Below, one piece after another: positions 54,942-64,000 of a stretch of 64,000 bases of DNA (positions are counted from its first letter, which is position 1; each line of letters starts with the position of its first letter). This stretch comes from Pyrinomonadaceae bacterium (lineage in GTDB: Bacteria > Acidobacteriota > Blastocatellia > Pyrinomonadales > Pyrinomonadaceae). The stretch covers positions 62,001-126,000 of the forward strand of contig JAHCHG010000004.1 in the NCBI GenBank assembly GCA_026129865.1, read 5' to 3'. The notes below the pieces were generated by a model. The model was given only the letters and a program-made list of their open reading frames with translations. It searched no databases and had not been told where the DNA came from. The position numbers and the translations under genes were made by a program.

Positions 54942-55922
54942 TTATCCGAGCCTAATACGCGGATCTAGCCAGCGGTAAACAAGGTCGGTCATTGAATTTG
55001 CAATGATATACGTGACGCTGATGACCAAAACGCAGCCTTGAACAAGACGGTAATCGCGTCGACCGATGCCGTCGTCGAGCAGTAAGAGCCCGAGTCCCTG
55101 CCAGTTAAAGATCTTTTCCGTAATGATCGCACCGGCGAGCAAAACGCCGAGCTGCAGTCCCAAGATCGTAACGACCGGTATTAAACCGTTTTTCAAAACA
55201 TGCTTGTAAATCACCTTTCTCTCGCTCAAGCCCTTCGCACGCGCCGTTCGAACGTAGTCTTCGCCGAGTTCTTCAATGACAGATGAGCGGATCATTCGGG
55301 TCAATATCGCAGAAAGCGCAGCGCCGAGCGTAACCGCCGGCAGCACGACATCTTCGGGATTTGCACTTCCGGTCGGCGAAAACCAACCGAGTTTGACGGC
55401 GAAAACGTACATCAGAAACGGACCGATCACGAACGTCGGAAGGCTGATTCCCAAAAGCGCGATAAAGGATGAAAAATTGTCGATGAGGGAGTTTTTGTTC
55501 GTTCCTGCCAGCACGCCGAGGGGAATTGCGATCGCAACTGCGATCAAAAGCGCTACGACCGCAAGTTCGATCGTCGCCGGATAGCGTTCGAGGATCATAT
55601 CGAGGATCGGTCGATCGGTTCGAAACGAACGCCCCAGATCGCCGGTCAAAACACCTTTCCAATAGTCCAGATATCGGTTGTCCGCGCCGTGCCAGTTGAA
55701 TCCTTTTTCGCCGGAAATTGAGAAAAAGAATGCCGGTTTGTCCAGACCGTGCTTTTTATTGAAAGTCGCGACCTGTTCGGGCGTCGCCTGTTCACCGAGG
55801 ATCGCCGTTGCCGGATCGCCCGGAACAAGTTCGATCAGCAAAGTTACGAGCGAAACCACGGTCCAGATCACGAGCAGAAATAGCCCGAACTGTTTGGCGA
55901 AATTTGTAACTCTATGTTTCAT
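54942..55922 (-). CDS. Oligopeptide/nickel-type ABC permease (DppB-like)
   Basis: This 326-residue permease shows DppB/OppB features: an N-terminal membrane segment, the large periplasmic loop with PGDPATAILGEQATPEQVA, and the C-terminal EAA region YVRTARAKGLSERKVIYKHV followed by LKNGLIPVVTILGLQLG. It forms the transmembrane pair with the DppC-like protein. The transported solute (di- or oligopeptide, nickel or sugar) cannot be told from the permeases alone. Confidence 0.9.
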   Translation of the reverse strand: MKHRVTNFAKQFGLFLLVIWTVVSLVTLLIELVPGDPATAILGEQATPEQVATFNKKHGLDKPAFFFSISGEKGFNWHGADNRYLDYWKGVLTGDLGRSFRTDRPILDMILERYPATIELAVVALLIAVAIAIPLGVLAGTNKNSLIDNFSSFIALLGISLPTFVIGPFLMYVFAVKLGWFSPTGSANPEDVVLPAVTLGAALSAILTRMIRSSVIEELGEDYVRTARAKGLSERKVIYKHVLKNGLIPVVTILGLQLGVLLAGAIITEKIFNWQGLGLLLLDDGIGRRDYRLVQGCVLVISVTYIIANSMTDLVYRWLDPRIRLG

Positions 55923-56002
55923 TTAAGGTTTTGAACCGAAAGGAAAGCTCGAAAGATTATAGAACGAACCTGCAGGATCTGACCAATCGCGAAAGAATTC
56001 GG

Positions 56003-56725
56003 CTAAACCGGATTTATTCCGATATGGATCGCGGCGATTCCGCCGGTAAGATTTGTATATTCAACATTTGAAAATCCGGCGTCGGACATCATCTGTTTTA
56101 ATTTCTTTTGATCGGGAAACTTCTGAACGGAATCGGATAAATATTGATAAGCGCCCGTTTCGCCGCTGAAAGCACCGCCGATGCGCGGCAGAATGTTTCG
56201 GAAATAAAAATCAAAAACCTGTCGAAATCCGGGAACGATCGGCTCGGAAAATTCCAGAACGACCAGCTTTCCCGAGGGTTTCAGAATTCGTTTAAGTTCG
56301 CGGAGTCCGTCGTTCCAATTGGAAAGATTTCTCAAGCCGAACGCGATCGTAACCGCGTCAAATGACGCATCGCAAAACGGAAGCTGCATTGCATCGCTTT
56401 CGATATAGGGAATCTTTCCATTTGACGTTTTCTCCGCCGCGATCGACAGCATCGGTCGGCAAAAGTCCGTTCCGTAAACGGCGGCACGCGATCCGTTCTT
56501 TAATTCGAGCGAAAGATCGCCGGTCCCGCAAGCGACGTCGAGCACCGAAGCTTTCGGATCATCCAATATCTGCCGAAGATTCGCCTTTACCTTCGCGCGC
56601 CATCCCTTATCGATATTGATCGACAGAAAATGATTAAGAAAGTCGTATTTCGGCGAAATGCGCGAAAACATCTCGCGAACCTTTCGCGCATGTTCGAGCT
56701 CAGCCGCGGTTCTTTCGTCTTGCAT
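56003..56725 (-). CDS. ubiE: Demethylmenaquinone methyltransferase (UbiE/MenG)
   Basis: This 240-residue SAM-dependent methyltransferase performs the last C-methylation of menaquinone (or ubiquinone) synthesis. Family motifs are VREMFSRISPKYDFLNHFLS, the SAM site VLDVACGTGDLSLEL, and FDAVTIAFGLRNLSNWNDGL; the C-terminal SDAGFSNVEYTNLTGGIAAI is diagnostic. It lies three bases after the M16-like gene and probably shares its transcript. Its presence indicates respiratory quinone synthesis. Confidence 0.93.
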   Translation of the reverse strand: MQDERTAAELEHARKVREMFSRISPKYDFLNHFLSINIDKGWRAKVKANLRQILDDPKASVLDVACGTGDLSLELKNGSRAAVYGTDFCRPMLSIAAEKTSNGKIPYIESDAMQLPFCDASFDAVTIAFGLRNLSNWNDGLRELKRILKPSGKLVVLEFSEPIVPGFRQVFDFYFRNILPRIGGAFSGETGAYQYLSDSVQKFPDQKKLKQMMSDAGFSNVEYTNLTGGIAAIHIGINPV

Positions 56726-56728
56726 AGA

Positions 56729-58039
56729 TCAATTGTTTTCAACGATTTCTGAGGTTTTAGGGTTTTGGAATAAAAGAACCGACGCGAATGGCTGGTTTTT
56801 CATTTTCTGCGCAAGTTTTCTTACGTCGTCAAGTTTTGTCTGCTGCGCCGCCTGCATATCAGAGGTGAACGACGAAAGACCGTAGCTGTCGATATCCAAC
56901 CATAAACGGTCGAGATTTTGTTCGTTAAACCGCGTAAGCATTTTCGTTTTTGCCGAATTAAACTCGTTTTCACTAATCGCGGTTCCGATCAGCGTTTCCA
57001 ACTTTTTGTCAAAATCGACCGGCAGGCTTATCTTTCCGTCGCCGCGATGGATGATCCCCAGATTCCAATCGCTGACGCGGATAATGATAATTCCCGCTAA
57101 CTGATTTCCAAATTCTTCGACTGATGGAATTCCTGTATCTGTTGTTTTTAGCCGATTTTCGATGATGTTCTGCAAAATTTCCGCCGCGAAATAATTTGCG
57201 TCGTTCCGCGCGACGCCGCGAAGCGCAAACCGAAGTTCGCTGGTATCTTCAACCGGCGATTCAATAATCTTCAAATTCTTGCTGGGCGGATCAGGAACGC
57301 GAAATGTCGCAGGAACTTTTTCGTCGGCTTTGACCCAGCTTCCAAAATATCGGCTTCCGGCGCGGAGCATCAGGTCGGACCGGACATCGCCGGAGATCGT
57401 TAATGTCGCATTATCCGAAGTCAGGAAACGGCTTTTTGCGAGGATCAGGTCAGCAAAATCGATCGCTTTTAACGAGTCGACGGTTCCCATAACGGGGCGT
57501 CCGTACGGAAAATTCCCGAGAAGTCTTTCCGCAACCGCTCTGTCGGCAAGGTATTTCGGATCTTTTTCAAGCTCACCAACAATTTCAAGCTGTGCCGTCC
57601 GAACCGTGCCGGTCGTTTCCTTGTCGATCTGCGGATTCAGAACCGCGTTTGCCAGCGATTGAAGCGCGTCAAGCGTTTTCTCCGTCCGCGCTGAAGCGTT
57701 GATCTGCAAATAATCGTAGGTAGTAATGATCTCAAGATCGCCGCCGAGGTCTTCGACGAAAAAATCTCGCGAACTTTCGTTCGGAAAAAGGATCTTTGCG
57801 AGCATCGCCATCGTACCTTCTTTGCCAAGCTGGTCAAATGCCGCGCCGCGGTGGATGCGAAGCTTGATGTCGGTTCTTTCTGCTCCGGGCTTGCTCCAGA
57901 CGACCAGGTTCAATCCGTTCAGGAGCTTGTCCCGGCGCGGAGTTTTAAGTTTGGTATCTTGAGCAATGGCTGCCGTAGTTAATAAAGTACTTAACAAAGC
58001 GAACAACGCGAAATATCTGATAAAGTTTTTTGTAATCAT
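56729..58039 (-). CDS. M16-family peptidase homologue lacking the zinc site
   Basis: This 436-residue exported protein (signal peptide FALFALLSTLLTTAAIA) has the two-lobed M16 fold, with NGLNLVVWSKPGAERTDIKL at the start and GELEKDPKYLADRAVAERLL and FPYGRPVMGTVDSLKAI further on. The HxxEH zinc motif is absent: at the expected position the sequence reads GTMAMLAKILF (Ala78, Ala81, Lys82). It resembles the non-catalytic partner subunits of heterodimeric M16 proteins. A catalytic partner is not adjacent. It overlaps nothing but precedes ubiE by three bases. Confidence 0.83.
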   Translation of the reverse strand: MITKNFIRYFALFALLSTLLTTAAIAQDTKLKTPRRDKLLNGLNLVVWSKPGAERTDIKLRIHRGAAFDQLGKEGTMAMLAKILFPNESSRDFFVEDLGGDLEIITTYDYLQINASARTEKTLDALQSLANAVLNPQIDKETTGTVRTAQLEIVGELEKDPKYLADRAVAERLLGNFPYGRPVMGTVDSLKAIDFADLILAKSRFLTSDNATLTISGDVRSDLMLRAGSRYFGSWVKADEKVPATFRVPDPPSKNLKIIESPVEDTSELRFALRGVARNDANYFAAEILQNIIENRLKTTDTGIPSVEEFGNQLAGIIIIRVSDWNLGIIHRGDGKISLPVDFDKKLETLIGTAISENEFNSAKTKMLTRFNEQNLDRLWLDIDSYGLSSFTSDMQAAQQTKLDDVRKLAQKMKNQPFASVLLFQNPKTSEIVENN

Positions 58040-58264
58040 TTATTAATGCTTTTGAATTTTTGAAGATCGAATTCTTAGTTGCCGGATTTGCCCAATTTGG
58101 TTGTAGAGACATCCGGCGAACGGTTGATTTATTCAATGAAATTCGATTAAGTTACGAAAAGGAAATTTTAGTTGCCCACAGGCATCGCGTCAAACGATTG
58201 AGGCATCTATCAAGTTGAAAGCAGCCCGACTATTAAAACTCGGGTTTTGCGGGTCAGGACAAAC

Positions 58265-58293
58265 TTAACATCGCTTAGGAATCAAGCTATAAT
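58265..58293 (+). promoter_or_regulatory. Sigma-70-type promoter ahead of the TonB-like gene
   Basis: TTAACA (58265-58270) and TATAAT (58288-58293) are separated by exactly 17 bases. The -10 is perfect and the -35 differs from TTGACA by one base. The predicted start near 58300 leaves a leader of about 45 bases to the ATG at 58346. The rest of the divergent gap 58040-58345 shows no gene. Confidence 0.7.
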
Positions 58294-58345
58294 TTAATTG
58301 GTTAAAAGCTTTGAACGTTACATTGACACATTAGAGGCTAGAGAT

Positions 58346-59701
58346 ATGGGAAAAATTGTGAAGTATTGTAATGCTTGTGAAGAGAGTTTTACCGAGAAAT
58401 TCGGATTTTGTCCGATTTGCGGGGAATCGTTAGAAGCATTTGAAATGAAACCGGTGAGCGAAGAAGTACCGGTTGAAAAAGAAGTTTCCCGTGATTCTGT
58501 AAAAGAAACACCGGTGATCGAAGAACCGGCGCAGGAAGTTGCGGCAAGTTTTGAAACTGCCGATCTTCCGGCGATCGAAGAAACAGCGTCTGAAGACGAT
58601 TTTGAACTTGAACTGACCGACGAAATTGCTGAAGAAGCCGAACCGATCGCGCGACCGAAGTTTTCCGTAGCCGGTTCGAGCTCCGGACTTGGCGCGGATG
58701 TTTCGGAATCGACCTATGAAACGACGATCGATTATACAAATTACAAACCGATCGATTCCGGTGCGAATAGTTTTGCTTCTAACGACCCGGACGACGATTT
58801 CCACGTAACTGTTCTAACCGAAAAGAACGTTAAGGAACGCAATATGCTGTTTCTCGGCGTCATGGTTCTAATGCTCGCGTTGAGCGTTGGAACGGTAATC
58901 GGCTCTATCTTTAATCATCCTCTGCTTGTCGGCGCTATCGGCGAAGACGAACTGCTTGCGTTTGTCCCGGTCGTTGAACAAATTCCGATGACCGTTGAAG
59001 AAGAAAAGCAGAAAGCGAACGATGAAGACGCCGGCGGCGGCGGCGGCGGCGGTCGTGAAGAGCAAACCGATACGTCGAAAGGACGACTTGCAACACAGAC
59101 GGCAAAGCCGATAATTGCTCCGGACAAAAGCATTGTCCAAAAAGATTTTGAACTGAAGCAGCCGATCGCTTCTACGCAGGGGACAAAAGTAGCCGAACAG
59201 ACTCCGGATCCGTACGGCGATCCGAATTCTGCGCTTGCCAAACTTTCTAACGGTATGGGCATCGGCGGCGGACAAGGCTCCGGACAGGGAACAGGTCAGG
59301 GCAGCGGACGCGGCACCGGACAGGGAACCGGTATCGGATCGGGAAGCGGCAGCGGAACGGGCGACGGCAACGGCGGCGGAACGGGAACCGGCACAAGCGG
59401 TTCGCGGGATCCTGAGCCGAGAACGACCGGACCGACGACGTCGGTAAAATTCATTTCCAAACCGCAGCCGAAATATACGGACGCGGCGCGTCAGAACAAT
59501 ATTCAAGGTCAGGTGGTTCTTAGAATTACGTTCCTGGCAAACGGGCAGATCGGAAGCATTTCGCCGGTCAGCGGTCTTTCATACGGATTGACCGAACAGG
59601 CGATCGCAGCAGCAAGACAGATCAGATTTGAACCCGCAATGCGAAACGGTCAGCCGTATTCGATAACCAAAAGCGTTCAGTACACCTTTACGATCTACTA
59701 A
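58346..59701 (+). CDS. TonB-like energy transducer with N-terminal zinc ribbon
   Basis: This 451-residue protein couples inner-membrane energy to outer-membrane processes. The N-terminus is a zinc ribbon (Cys8, Cys11, Cys22, Cys25 in CNACEESFTEKFGFCPIC), followed by an acidic cytoplasmic region, one membrane helix at about 167-190 (MLFLGVMVLMLALSVGTVIG), a periplasmic linker with a Gly-rich run of GQGSGQGTG type (about 300-355), and a TonB C-terminal domain (FISKPQPKYTDAARQNNIQG ... IRFEPAMRNGQPYSITKSV). The ATG at 58346 follows AGAGG; a TTG at 58298 would add 16 residues. No ExbB or ExbD gene is nearby. Confidence 0.85.
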   Translation: MGKIVKYCNACEESFTEKFGFCPICGESLEAFEMKPVSEEVPVEKEVSRDSVKETPVIEEPAQEVAASFETADLPAIEETASEDDFELELTDEIAEEAEPIARPKFSVAGSSSGLGADVSESTYETTIDYTNYKPIDSGANSFASNDPDDDFHVTVLTEKNVKERNMLFLGVMVLMLALSVGTVIGSIFNHPLLVGAIGEDELLAFVPVVEQIPMTVEEEKQKANDEDAGGGGGGGREEQTDTSKGRLATQTAKPIIAPDKSIVQKDFELKQPIASTQGTKVAEQTPDPYGDPNSALAKLSNGMGIGGGQGSGQGTGQGSGRGTGQGTGIGSGSGSGTGDGNGGGTGTGTSGSRDPEPRTTGPTTSVKFISKPQPKYTDAARQNNIQGQVVLRITFLANGQIGSISPVSGLSYGLTEQAIAAARQIRFEPAMRNGQPYSITKSVQYTFTIY

Positions 59702-59729
59702 ACTGTTGTTTTAAGTCTTTTCTTTTTTG

Positions 59730-59763
59730 ATCGCGAACCGGAAATTCGGTTCGCGATTTTTTT
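59730..59763 (+). terminator. Intrinsic terminator after the TonB-like gene
   Basis: ATCGCGAACCG (59730-59740) and CGGTTCGCGAT (59747-59757) form a perfect 11-bp stem with a six-base loop, followed by a T-run to 59763. It ends the + strand TonB unit and abuts the convergent MscS gene end. Confidence 0.9.
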
Positions 59764-59766
59764 CGT

Positions 59767-61260
59767 CTAACCTTTTAATCCAAAGAATTTACGGATAGAG
59801 TTCACAACGCCGACCTGACCCGATTTGCCGGATCGGGAAGATTTTTGCTGCTGCTGGTCTAGTTCGGCGCGGCGCTCTTCAATTATCGCGCTAAAGCTTT
59901 GAACCAGATCGGGATTTGCCTCAAGGATCGGACGAAGACTGTGATGTTTGATCTCGAGAACTTTAGTTTCCGTTTCCGCTATAACGTCTGCCGTTCGTTC
60001 TTCACCTGTAAATAAGCCCATTTCACCGAAGAAATCTCCATCGTGCAAGGTTCCGACGACCGAAGATTTTCCGTCTTCGCGAATTGATATATTTACAGTT
60101 CCGCGGTGAACGACAAACATCGATTTTCCTTTGCTCCCCTTGCGGACAATTAATTCGTTCGGAGCAAAAACGCGGATCGAGCTCGAAGCAGCAAGGGTTT
60201 CGATCTCTTCGCGGCAAAGCGGTGAAAAGATCGGAACATTGTTCAGCCGCTCGAAAACATCGTTCGGACTCTCCGCGAAAGTGTCTGCAGGCTGTTCGTT
60301 AAGCATGTAAACAGTCCGCGTCGGGAAAGCAAAATGAATGTTCTCGCGGTGAAATGCATACCAGATGTTTTGCCGGATCATCGCGTCGGTTTCATTAAAT
60401 CGCGAGTAATCTTCCGTCCAGTATTTGATCTCCCAATCAATGCCGTCGGCGCCGAGGTTGCCGATTCGAACAACCGGGCGTATTTTATTAGACACATTAT
60501 CAACCTGTCTTACGGCTTCGCGAATTACCTGAATTGTTTTCGCCGGCGAATTTGAATAGACCGTATTAAAACGGACGATTCGCGCGTTTAAATTACCGCG
60601 CGGCGCGACCTCGATCGCCTCTTTTCCGAGAACGCTGTTGCTGATAACAAGAAGCTTGTTTTGAAAAGTTCTGATCTTGACTCCGCGCCACGAAATTCCC
60701 TCGACGACGCCGATCCCTTTGTTCGGAATCGTAACGACATCGCCGATCTGAAAAGGCTGGTCGGCTTGGATCGCAAAACCGGCAAATAGATTGCCTAGCG
60801 TGTCTTGAAGTGCGAGACCGATGACGACACCGATAATCGTTGAGGTTGTAAATATCGCACCGAGATCGACATTCGGATATTGAGTTTTGAAAATTATGAA
60901 AAACGAAACAATGTAGATGAGGATGTTTACGATGCTTGTGATCAATCCTGAAAGCTCGTAGGATTTTGCGTTTTTCAGCGCCGTTTTAAAGACAAGCGTG
61001 TTCAAAAGTCGAACGATCAGTACGATCAGCGTAAACCACAGTAATATCTTGAAAAAATGAAAAGCGTTCTGGCGAATGCTCAGCGCGAAAACGGTTTGAG
61101 TGTTAGCTTCGGTCGTCGAATCGTTTGCAACTTGAAAAAGCGTTTGAATGTAGGAATCGATTGTCGGTTCGATCAGGCGCAGAAAAATGAGGGTCGCAAT
61201 GATGATCACTGAAATGATCAAAACGACGAATGTTTGTCTTCGAAGGTTCTTATTGTCCAT
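59767..61260 (-). CDS. MscS-type mechanosensitive channel with cyclic-nucleotide-binding domain
   Basis: This 497-residue membrane protein has three to four N-terminal helices (about 10-160), an MscS core with the pore-helix region IIGVVIGLALQDTLGNLFAG and the beta domain FQIGDVVTIPNKGIGVVEGI, and a C-terminal cNMP-binding/CAP-ED domain (about 345-465; SMFVVHRGTVNISIREDGKS and GDFFGEMGLFTGEERTADVI). MscS channels release solutes on osmotic downshock; a cNMP domain suggests additional ligand gating. It is probably a single-gene unit or follows the NRAMP-like gene upstream. Confidence 0.9.
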   Translation of the reverse strand: MDNKNLRRQTFVVLIISVIIIATLIFLRLIEPTIDSYIQTLFQVANDSTTEANTQTVFALSIRQNAFHFFKILLWFTLIVLIVRLLNTLVFKTALKNAKSYELSGLITSIVNILIYIVSFFIIFKTQYPNVDLGAIFTTSTIIGVVIGLALQDTLGNLFAGFAIQADQPFQIGDVVTIPNKGIGVVEGISWRGVKIRTFQNKLLVISNSVLGKEAIEVAPRGNLNARIVRFNTVYSNSPAKTIQVIREAVRQVDNVSNKIRPVVRIGNLGADGIDWEIKYWTEDYSRFNETDAMIRQNIWYAFHRENIHFAFPTRTVYMLNEQPADTFAESPNDVFERLNNVPIFSPLCREEIETLAASSSIRVFAPNELIVRKGSKGKSMFVVHRGTVNISIREDGKSSVVGTLHDGDFFGEMGLFTGEERTADVIAETETKVLEIKHHSLRPILEANPDLVQSFSAIIEERRAELDQQQQKSSRSGKSGQVGVVNSIRKFFGLKG

Positions 61261-61305
61261 ATTTTAGCAACGCGATTATATTCGAAAACCCTTTTGATAG
61301 AAAGG

Positions 61306-62607
61306 CTAATATCCCAACAGGGCACTGAATATCAGCAGCAGCGACAGCGCCGAAACGACGATCGTGATCAGCCAGGCAAGAATTTTGTAGTAAAAACTGT
61401 TCTTATAATCGCCCATGATCTCTTCGTTGCTCGACAAAAGGACAACGGCAACAAGAATGATCGGCAAGAGCAAACCGTTGATCGATTGAGTCAGCACCAG
61501 CAGTTTGATCTGCGGAATTCCCGGAATAAGTGCTACGACGGCTCCAAATACGATCAAACCTGTGAATATACCAAGAAAGATCGGCGCTTCGCGAAACGTC
61601 CGCGAAAGACCTTTTTCAAAACCGAGCGCTTCGCTCAGCGAATATGCGGTTGCGATCGGCAGAACACCCATCGCCAACATCGATGCGCCAAGCAATCCTA
61701 ATGCAAACAAATATTTCGCATATTCACCGACCGCCGGCGCCAGCGCACGCGCGGCGTCGGATGCGTCTTCGAGCTTTATTCCTTGTTTATGAAGAGTTGC
61801 GGCGGTCGAAATTACAATAAACGCAGCGATCAGATTTGCGAATAAAACTCCGATAAAAGCGTCTGCACGTGCGACCGGATAATCTTCCTTATCCATTCCT
61901 TTTTCGACAACGGACGACTGCACAAAAACCTGCATAAACGGCGTTATGGTCGTACCGATGAGCGCAACGACGGTAAAAAGATATGCAGAATCGAGCGAAA
62001 CGCTCGGATAGATTACCTCGCGACCGACCTGTTCCCAATCCGGTTCGGCTAGAAATGCCGAAACGATGTAGGTTAAAAATATCAATGATAGGAAAAGAAA
62101 AACCTGTTCAACGCGTCTCGGCGAACCTTTTACTACGAGCCACCAGACGACAACTGCCGTTACCGGTATCGTTATGTATCGCGAAATACCGAATATTTCC
62201 GATGCCTGCGCAATTCCGACAAATTCAGCGGTAATTATTCCGGCGTTTGCGATCAATAACGAAAGCATGATCACAGCGGTCCAGCGAACACCGAAATTTT
62301 CGCGTATTAGATCGGCAAGTCCCTGACCGGTGACGACACCCATCCGGACGCACATTTCCTGCGCAACCATAAAACAGATCGTCATGGGAATAAATGTCCA
62401 GAGCAGCGTGTAGCCGTATTCGGCACCGGCGGACGAATATGTTGCGATTCCGCTGGCTTCGTTGCCGGCGTTTGCGGCGATCAATCCCGGACCGAGAATA
62501 GCGAGGTAAGTAATGAAACGGTATTCAGAAACACTTCGACGTATTCGCGCCGGAAGCCGGCGCAGATTTTGAACGGATTTTTTTATCGAAAACCTTCCTG
62601 AACTCAT
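61306..62607 (-). CDS. NRAMP-family transporter, divergent metal-site motif
   Basis: This 433-residue protein has about 11 hydrophobic segments and NRAMP patterns, including LGPGLIAANAGNEASGIATY in helix 1 and ITPFMQVFVQSSVVEKGMDK around helix 6. The canonical DPGN and MPH motifs are not present, so a standard Mn/Fe substrate is uncertain. It belongs to the group of NRAMP relatives with an AGNxxxGIATY-type helix 1 seen in environmental bacteria. It is transcribed away from aconitase. Confidence 0.8.
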   Translation of the reverse strand: MSSGRFSIKKSVQNLRRLPARIRRSVSEYRFITYLAILGPGLIAANAGNEASGIATYSSAGAEYGYTLLWTFIPMTICFMVAQEMCVRMGVVTGQGLADLIRENFGVRWTAVIMLSLLIANAGIITAEFVGIAQASEIFGISRYITIPVTAVVVWWLVVKGSPRRVEQVFLFLSLIFLTYIVSAFLAEPDWEQVGREVIYPSVSLDSAYLFTVVALIGTTITPFMQVFVQSSVVEKGMDKEDYPVARADAFIGVLFANLIAAFIVISTAATLHKQGIKLEDASDAARALAPAVGEYAKYLFALGLLGASMLAMGVLPIATAYSLSEALGFEKGLSRTFREAPIFLGIFTGLIVFGAVVALIPGIPQIKLLVLTQSINGLLLPIILVAVVLLSSNEEIMGDYKNSFYYKILAWLITIVVSALSLLLIFSALLGY

Positions 62608-62950
62608 TAAAACTACCGCCGTCTTCGTTCATTTCCAACTCCGAAACTACTTGTTTTTGTGTAGGTTGAATATATCGCGAATGATCGAAACTTAAAAGCG
62701 CATGTACCGCGAACAGCAAATCCATAACCAAAATTCAACCGAAATGTTGATCAAACTCCCGAAAAATGGAAAAAGCACATTGCTTAAACAATCGCCGTGC
62801 GATTAATAAGCAGACATCATAATAAATTTTTCGAAATGAAATCGATTAATAAAAATGGGTATTGCTTGAGTTTTGACAATCATCGGCTTATTCTCGAATT
62901 ACGAAATTCATTGAATACGCCACGGTTTAGACAAAGGAACATAAGAAAAA
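62608..62950. other. Divergent gene-free stretch before aconitase
   Basis: These 343 bases separate the leftward NRAMP-like gene from acnA. A TTGACA at 62873-62878 is a possible -35 for acnA, but no good -10 follows at 16-18 bases. AAGGAAC lies about a dozen bases before the acnA ATG. No gene or RNA structure was recognised. Confidence 0.5.
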
Positions 62951-64000
62951 ATGACACATAATTTATTCAACAGCAGACAATTTTTTAAGACCGGAAATGG
63001 AAATGACGGCTCATTCTATTCGCTTCCGCAGCTCGAACGCGAAGGAATTGCAAAGGTTTCACGATTGCCTATTTCGATTCGTATCGTTTTAGAATCTGTT
63101 CTTCGTAATTTCGACGAAGGCAAAAAGATCAGCGAGGAAGATGTCCGCCGTTTTGCAAATTGGAATGCGAACGCCGAACGCGTCGAAGAAGTTCCGTTCG
63201 TCGTGGCTCGGGTTATTTTACAGGATTTTACCGGGGTTCCGCTTCTTGTGGACCTTGCAGCCATGCGCTCGGCGGTAGCACGAATGGACAAAGATCCGGG
63301 TGTAATAGAACCGCTCGTGCCGGTAGATCTTGTCATCGATCACTCCGTTCAGGTTGATTACGCCGGCAGCGAGCAAGCGTATCAAAAGAACATGGAGATG
63401 GAATTTAAGCGCAACGAACAGCGTTACCGTTTTCTAAAATGGGGCACTAAAGCATTTAGCGGATTTCGTGTTGTACCTCCCGGAATTGGGATCGTTCACC
63501 AGGTTAATCTTGAGTATCTCGCGAAAGGTGTTTTTGAACGGAACGGTGTTTATTTTCCCGATACATTGGTCGGAACAGATTCGCACACGACGATGATCAA
63601 CGGTCTCGGCATCGTCGGCTGGGGCGTCGGCGGAATTGAAGCAGAAGCCGGAATGCTCGGGCAGCCGGTTTATATTCTGACTCCTGATGTTGTCGGTGTT
63701 CACCTCTCCGGCTCGCTTCCCGAAGGGGCGACCGCGACCGATCTTGTGCTTCGGATCACGGAAATGCTTCGCGAAGCTAAGGTAGTAGGGAAATTTGTCG
63801 AATTTCACGGCGAAGGCGCGCGTGCTTTGCCGGCGACGGATCGCGCTACTATCGCAAACATGGCGCCGGAATACGGTGCGACGATGGGCTTTTTCGGAAT
63901 TGACGATAAAACTCTGGAATACTACCGTGCGACCGGTCGAACCGAAGAGCATATTGCAACCTTGAGAAATTACTATGAGGCGCAGGAAATGTTTGGTATT
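62951..64000 (+). CDS. acnA: Aconitate hydratase AcnA, N-terminal part (cut by window end)
   Basis: The first 350 codons of aconitase are present and open to the last base. The enzyme isomerises citrate and isocitrate in the TCA cycle. AcnA-type landmarks are [80 protein letters not shown] and [20 protein letters not shown]. The three Fe-S cysteines lie beyond the window. The ATG at 62951 has a nearby AAGGA-type ribosome-binding site. Confidence 0.95.
   Translation, partial: MTHNLFNSRQFFKTGNGNDGSFYSLPQLEREGIAKVSRLPISIRIVLESVLRNFDEGKKISEEDVRRFANWNANAERVEEVPFVVARVILQDFTGVPLLVDLAAMRSAVARMDKDPGVIEPLVPVDLVIDHSVQVDYAGSEQAYQKNMEMEFKRNEQRYRFLKWGTKAFSGFRVVPPGIGIVHQVNLEYLAKGVFERNGVYFPDTLVGTDSHTTMINGLGIVGWGVGGIEAEAGMLGQPVYILTPDVVGVHLSGSLPEGATATDLVLRITEMLREAKVVGKFVEFHGEGARALPATDRATIANMAPEYGATMGFFGIDDKTLEYYRATGRTEEHIATLRNYYEAQEMFGI

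Noticed and set aside
62873-62902. A sigma-70 promoter for acnA starting at TTGACA.
   Set aside because: The -35 is perfect, but no acceptable -10 lies 16 to 18 bases downstream, so it is recorded only as a possibility.

Overview
The window looks like the chromosome of a flagellated, Gram-negative-type, menaquinone-using bacterium of moderate GC content. Several gene styles fit Acidobacteriota, probably class Blastocatellia (Pyrinomonadaceae-like): a reaction-centre-type diheme cytochrome c, very large PAS/GAF hybrid kinases, a beta-propeller (Reg_prop/Y_Y_Y) kinase, carboxypeptidase-regulatory-like surface modules, a TonB with a zinc ribbon, and many short palindromic intergenic repeats. This placement is an inference from gene content. 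No rRNA, tRNA or CRISPR array was recognised.

Layout. (1) 1-8362: a flagellar block on the + strand: the end of flgE, then motA-motB with a lipoprotein beta-carbonic anhydrase, a terminator, and fliL-fliN-fliO-fliP-fliQ-fliR-flhB. A near-consensus sigma-28 promoter precedes motA and a sigma-54-like site precedes fliL. (2) 8429-10477: a hybrid histidine kinase. (3) 10428-21909, plus 25997-27376 and 40266-41576: a complete reductive pyrimidine-degradation set on the - strand. It holds preA and preT (dihydropyrimidine dehydrogenase), a RidA protein, beta-ureidopropionase, methylmalonate-semialdehyde dehydrogenase, an NCS1 permease, dihydropyrimidinase and a class III aminotransferase. Together these would import uracil or thymine, reduce the ring, open it, decarbamoylate it, transaminate the beta-amino acid and oxidise the semialdehyde to acetyl- or propionyl-CoA. 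The set is interrupted by AT-rich accessory genes: a DUF6438-like protein, a PIN-domain toxin-antitoxin pair, a BrnT/BrnA-like pair and a HEPN-like protein, and by inverted and direct repeats.

(4) 22238-25579 and 27390-39517: a second hybrid kinase, a serine hydrolase, two secreted proteins with cohesin-like and regulatory-like modules (one is also a delta-60 repeat protein with a dockerin-like segment), a stand-alone receiver gene bracketed by two copies of a perfect hairpin, and a NarL-type regulator with its propeller kinase. (5) 41894-50210: a secreted subtilase, then an ABC ATPase-pxpB-pxpC-pxpA-NRAMP-like operon for 5-oxoproline. (6) 50313-64000: a giant membrane patatin-like protein, two oligopeptide-type ABC permeases, menaquinone methyltransferase, a catalytically degenerate M16 protein, a TonB-like protein, an MscS channel with a cNMP domain, a second NRAMP-like transporter and the start of aconitase (cut by the window end).
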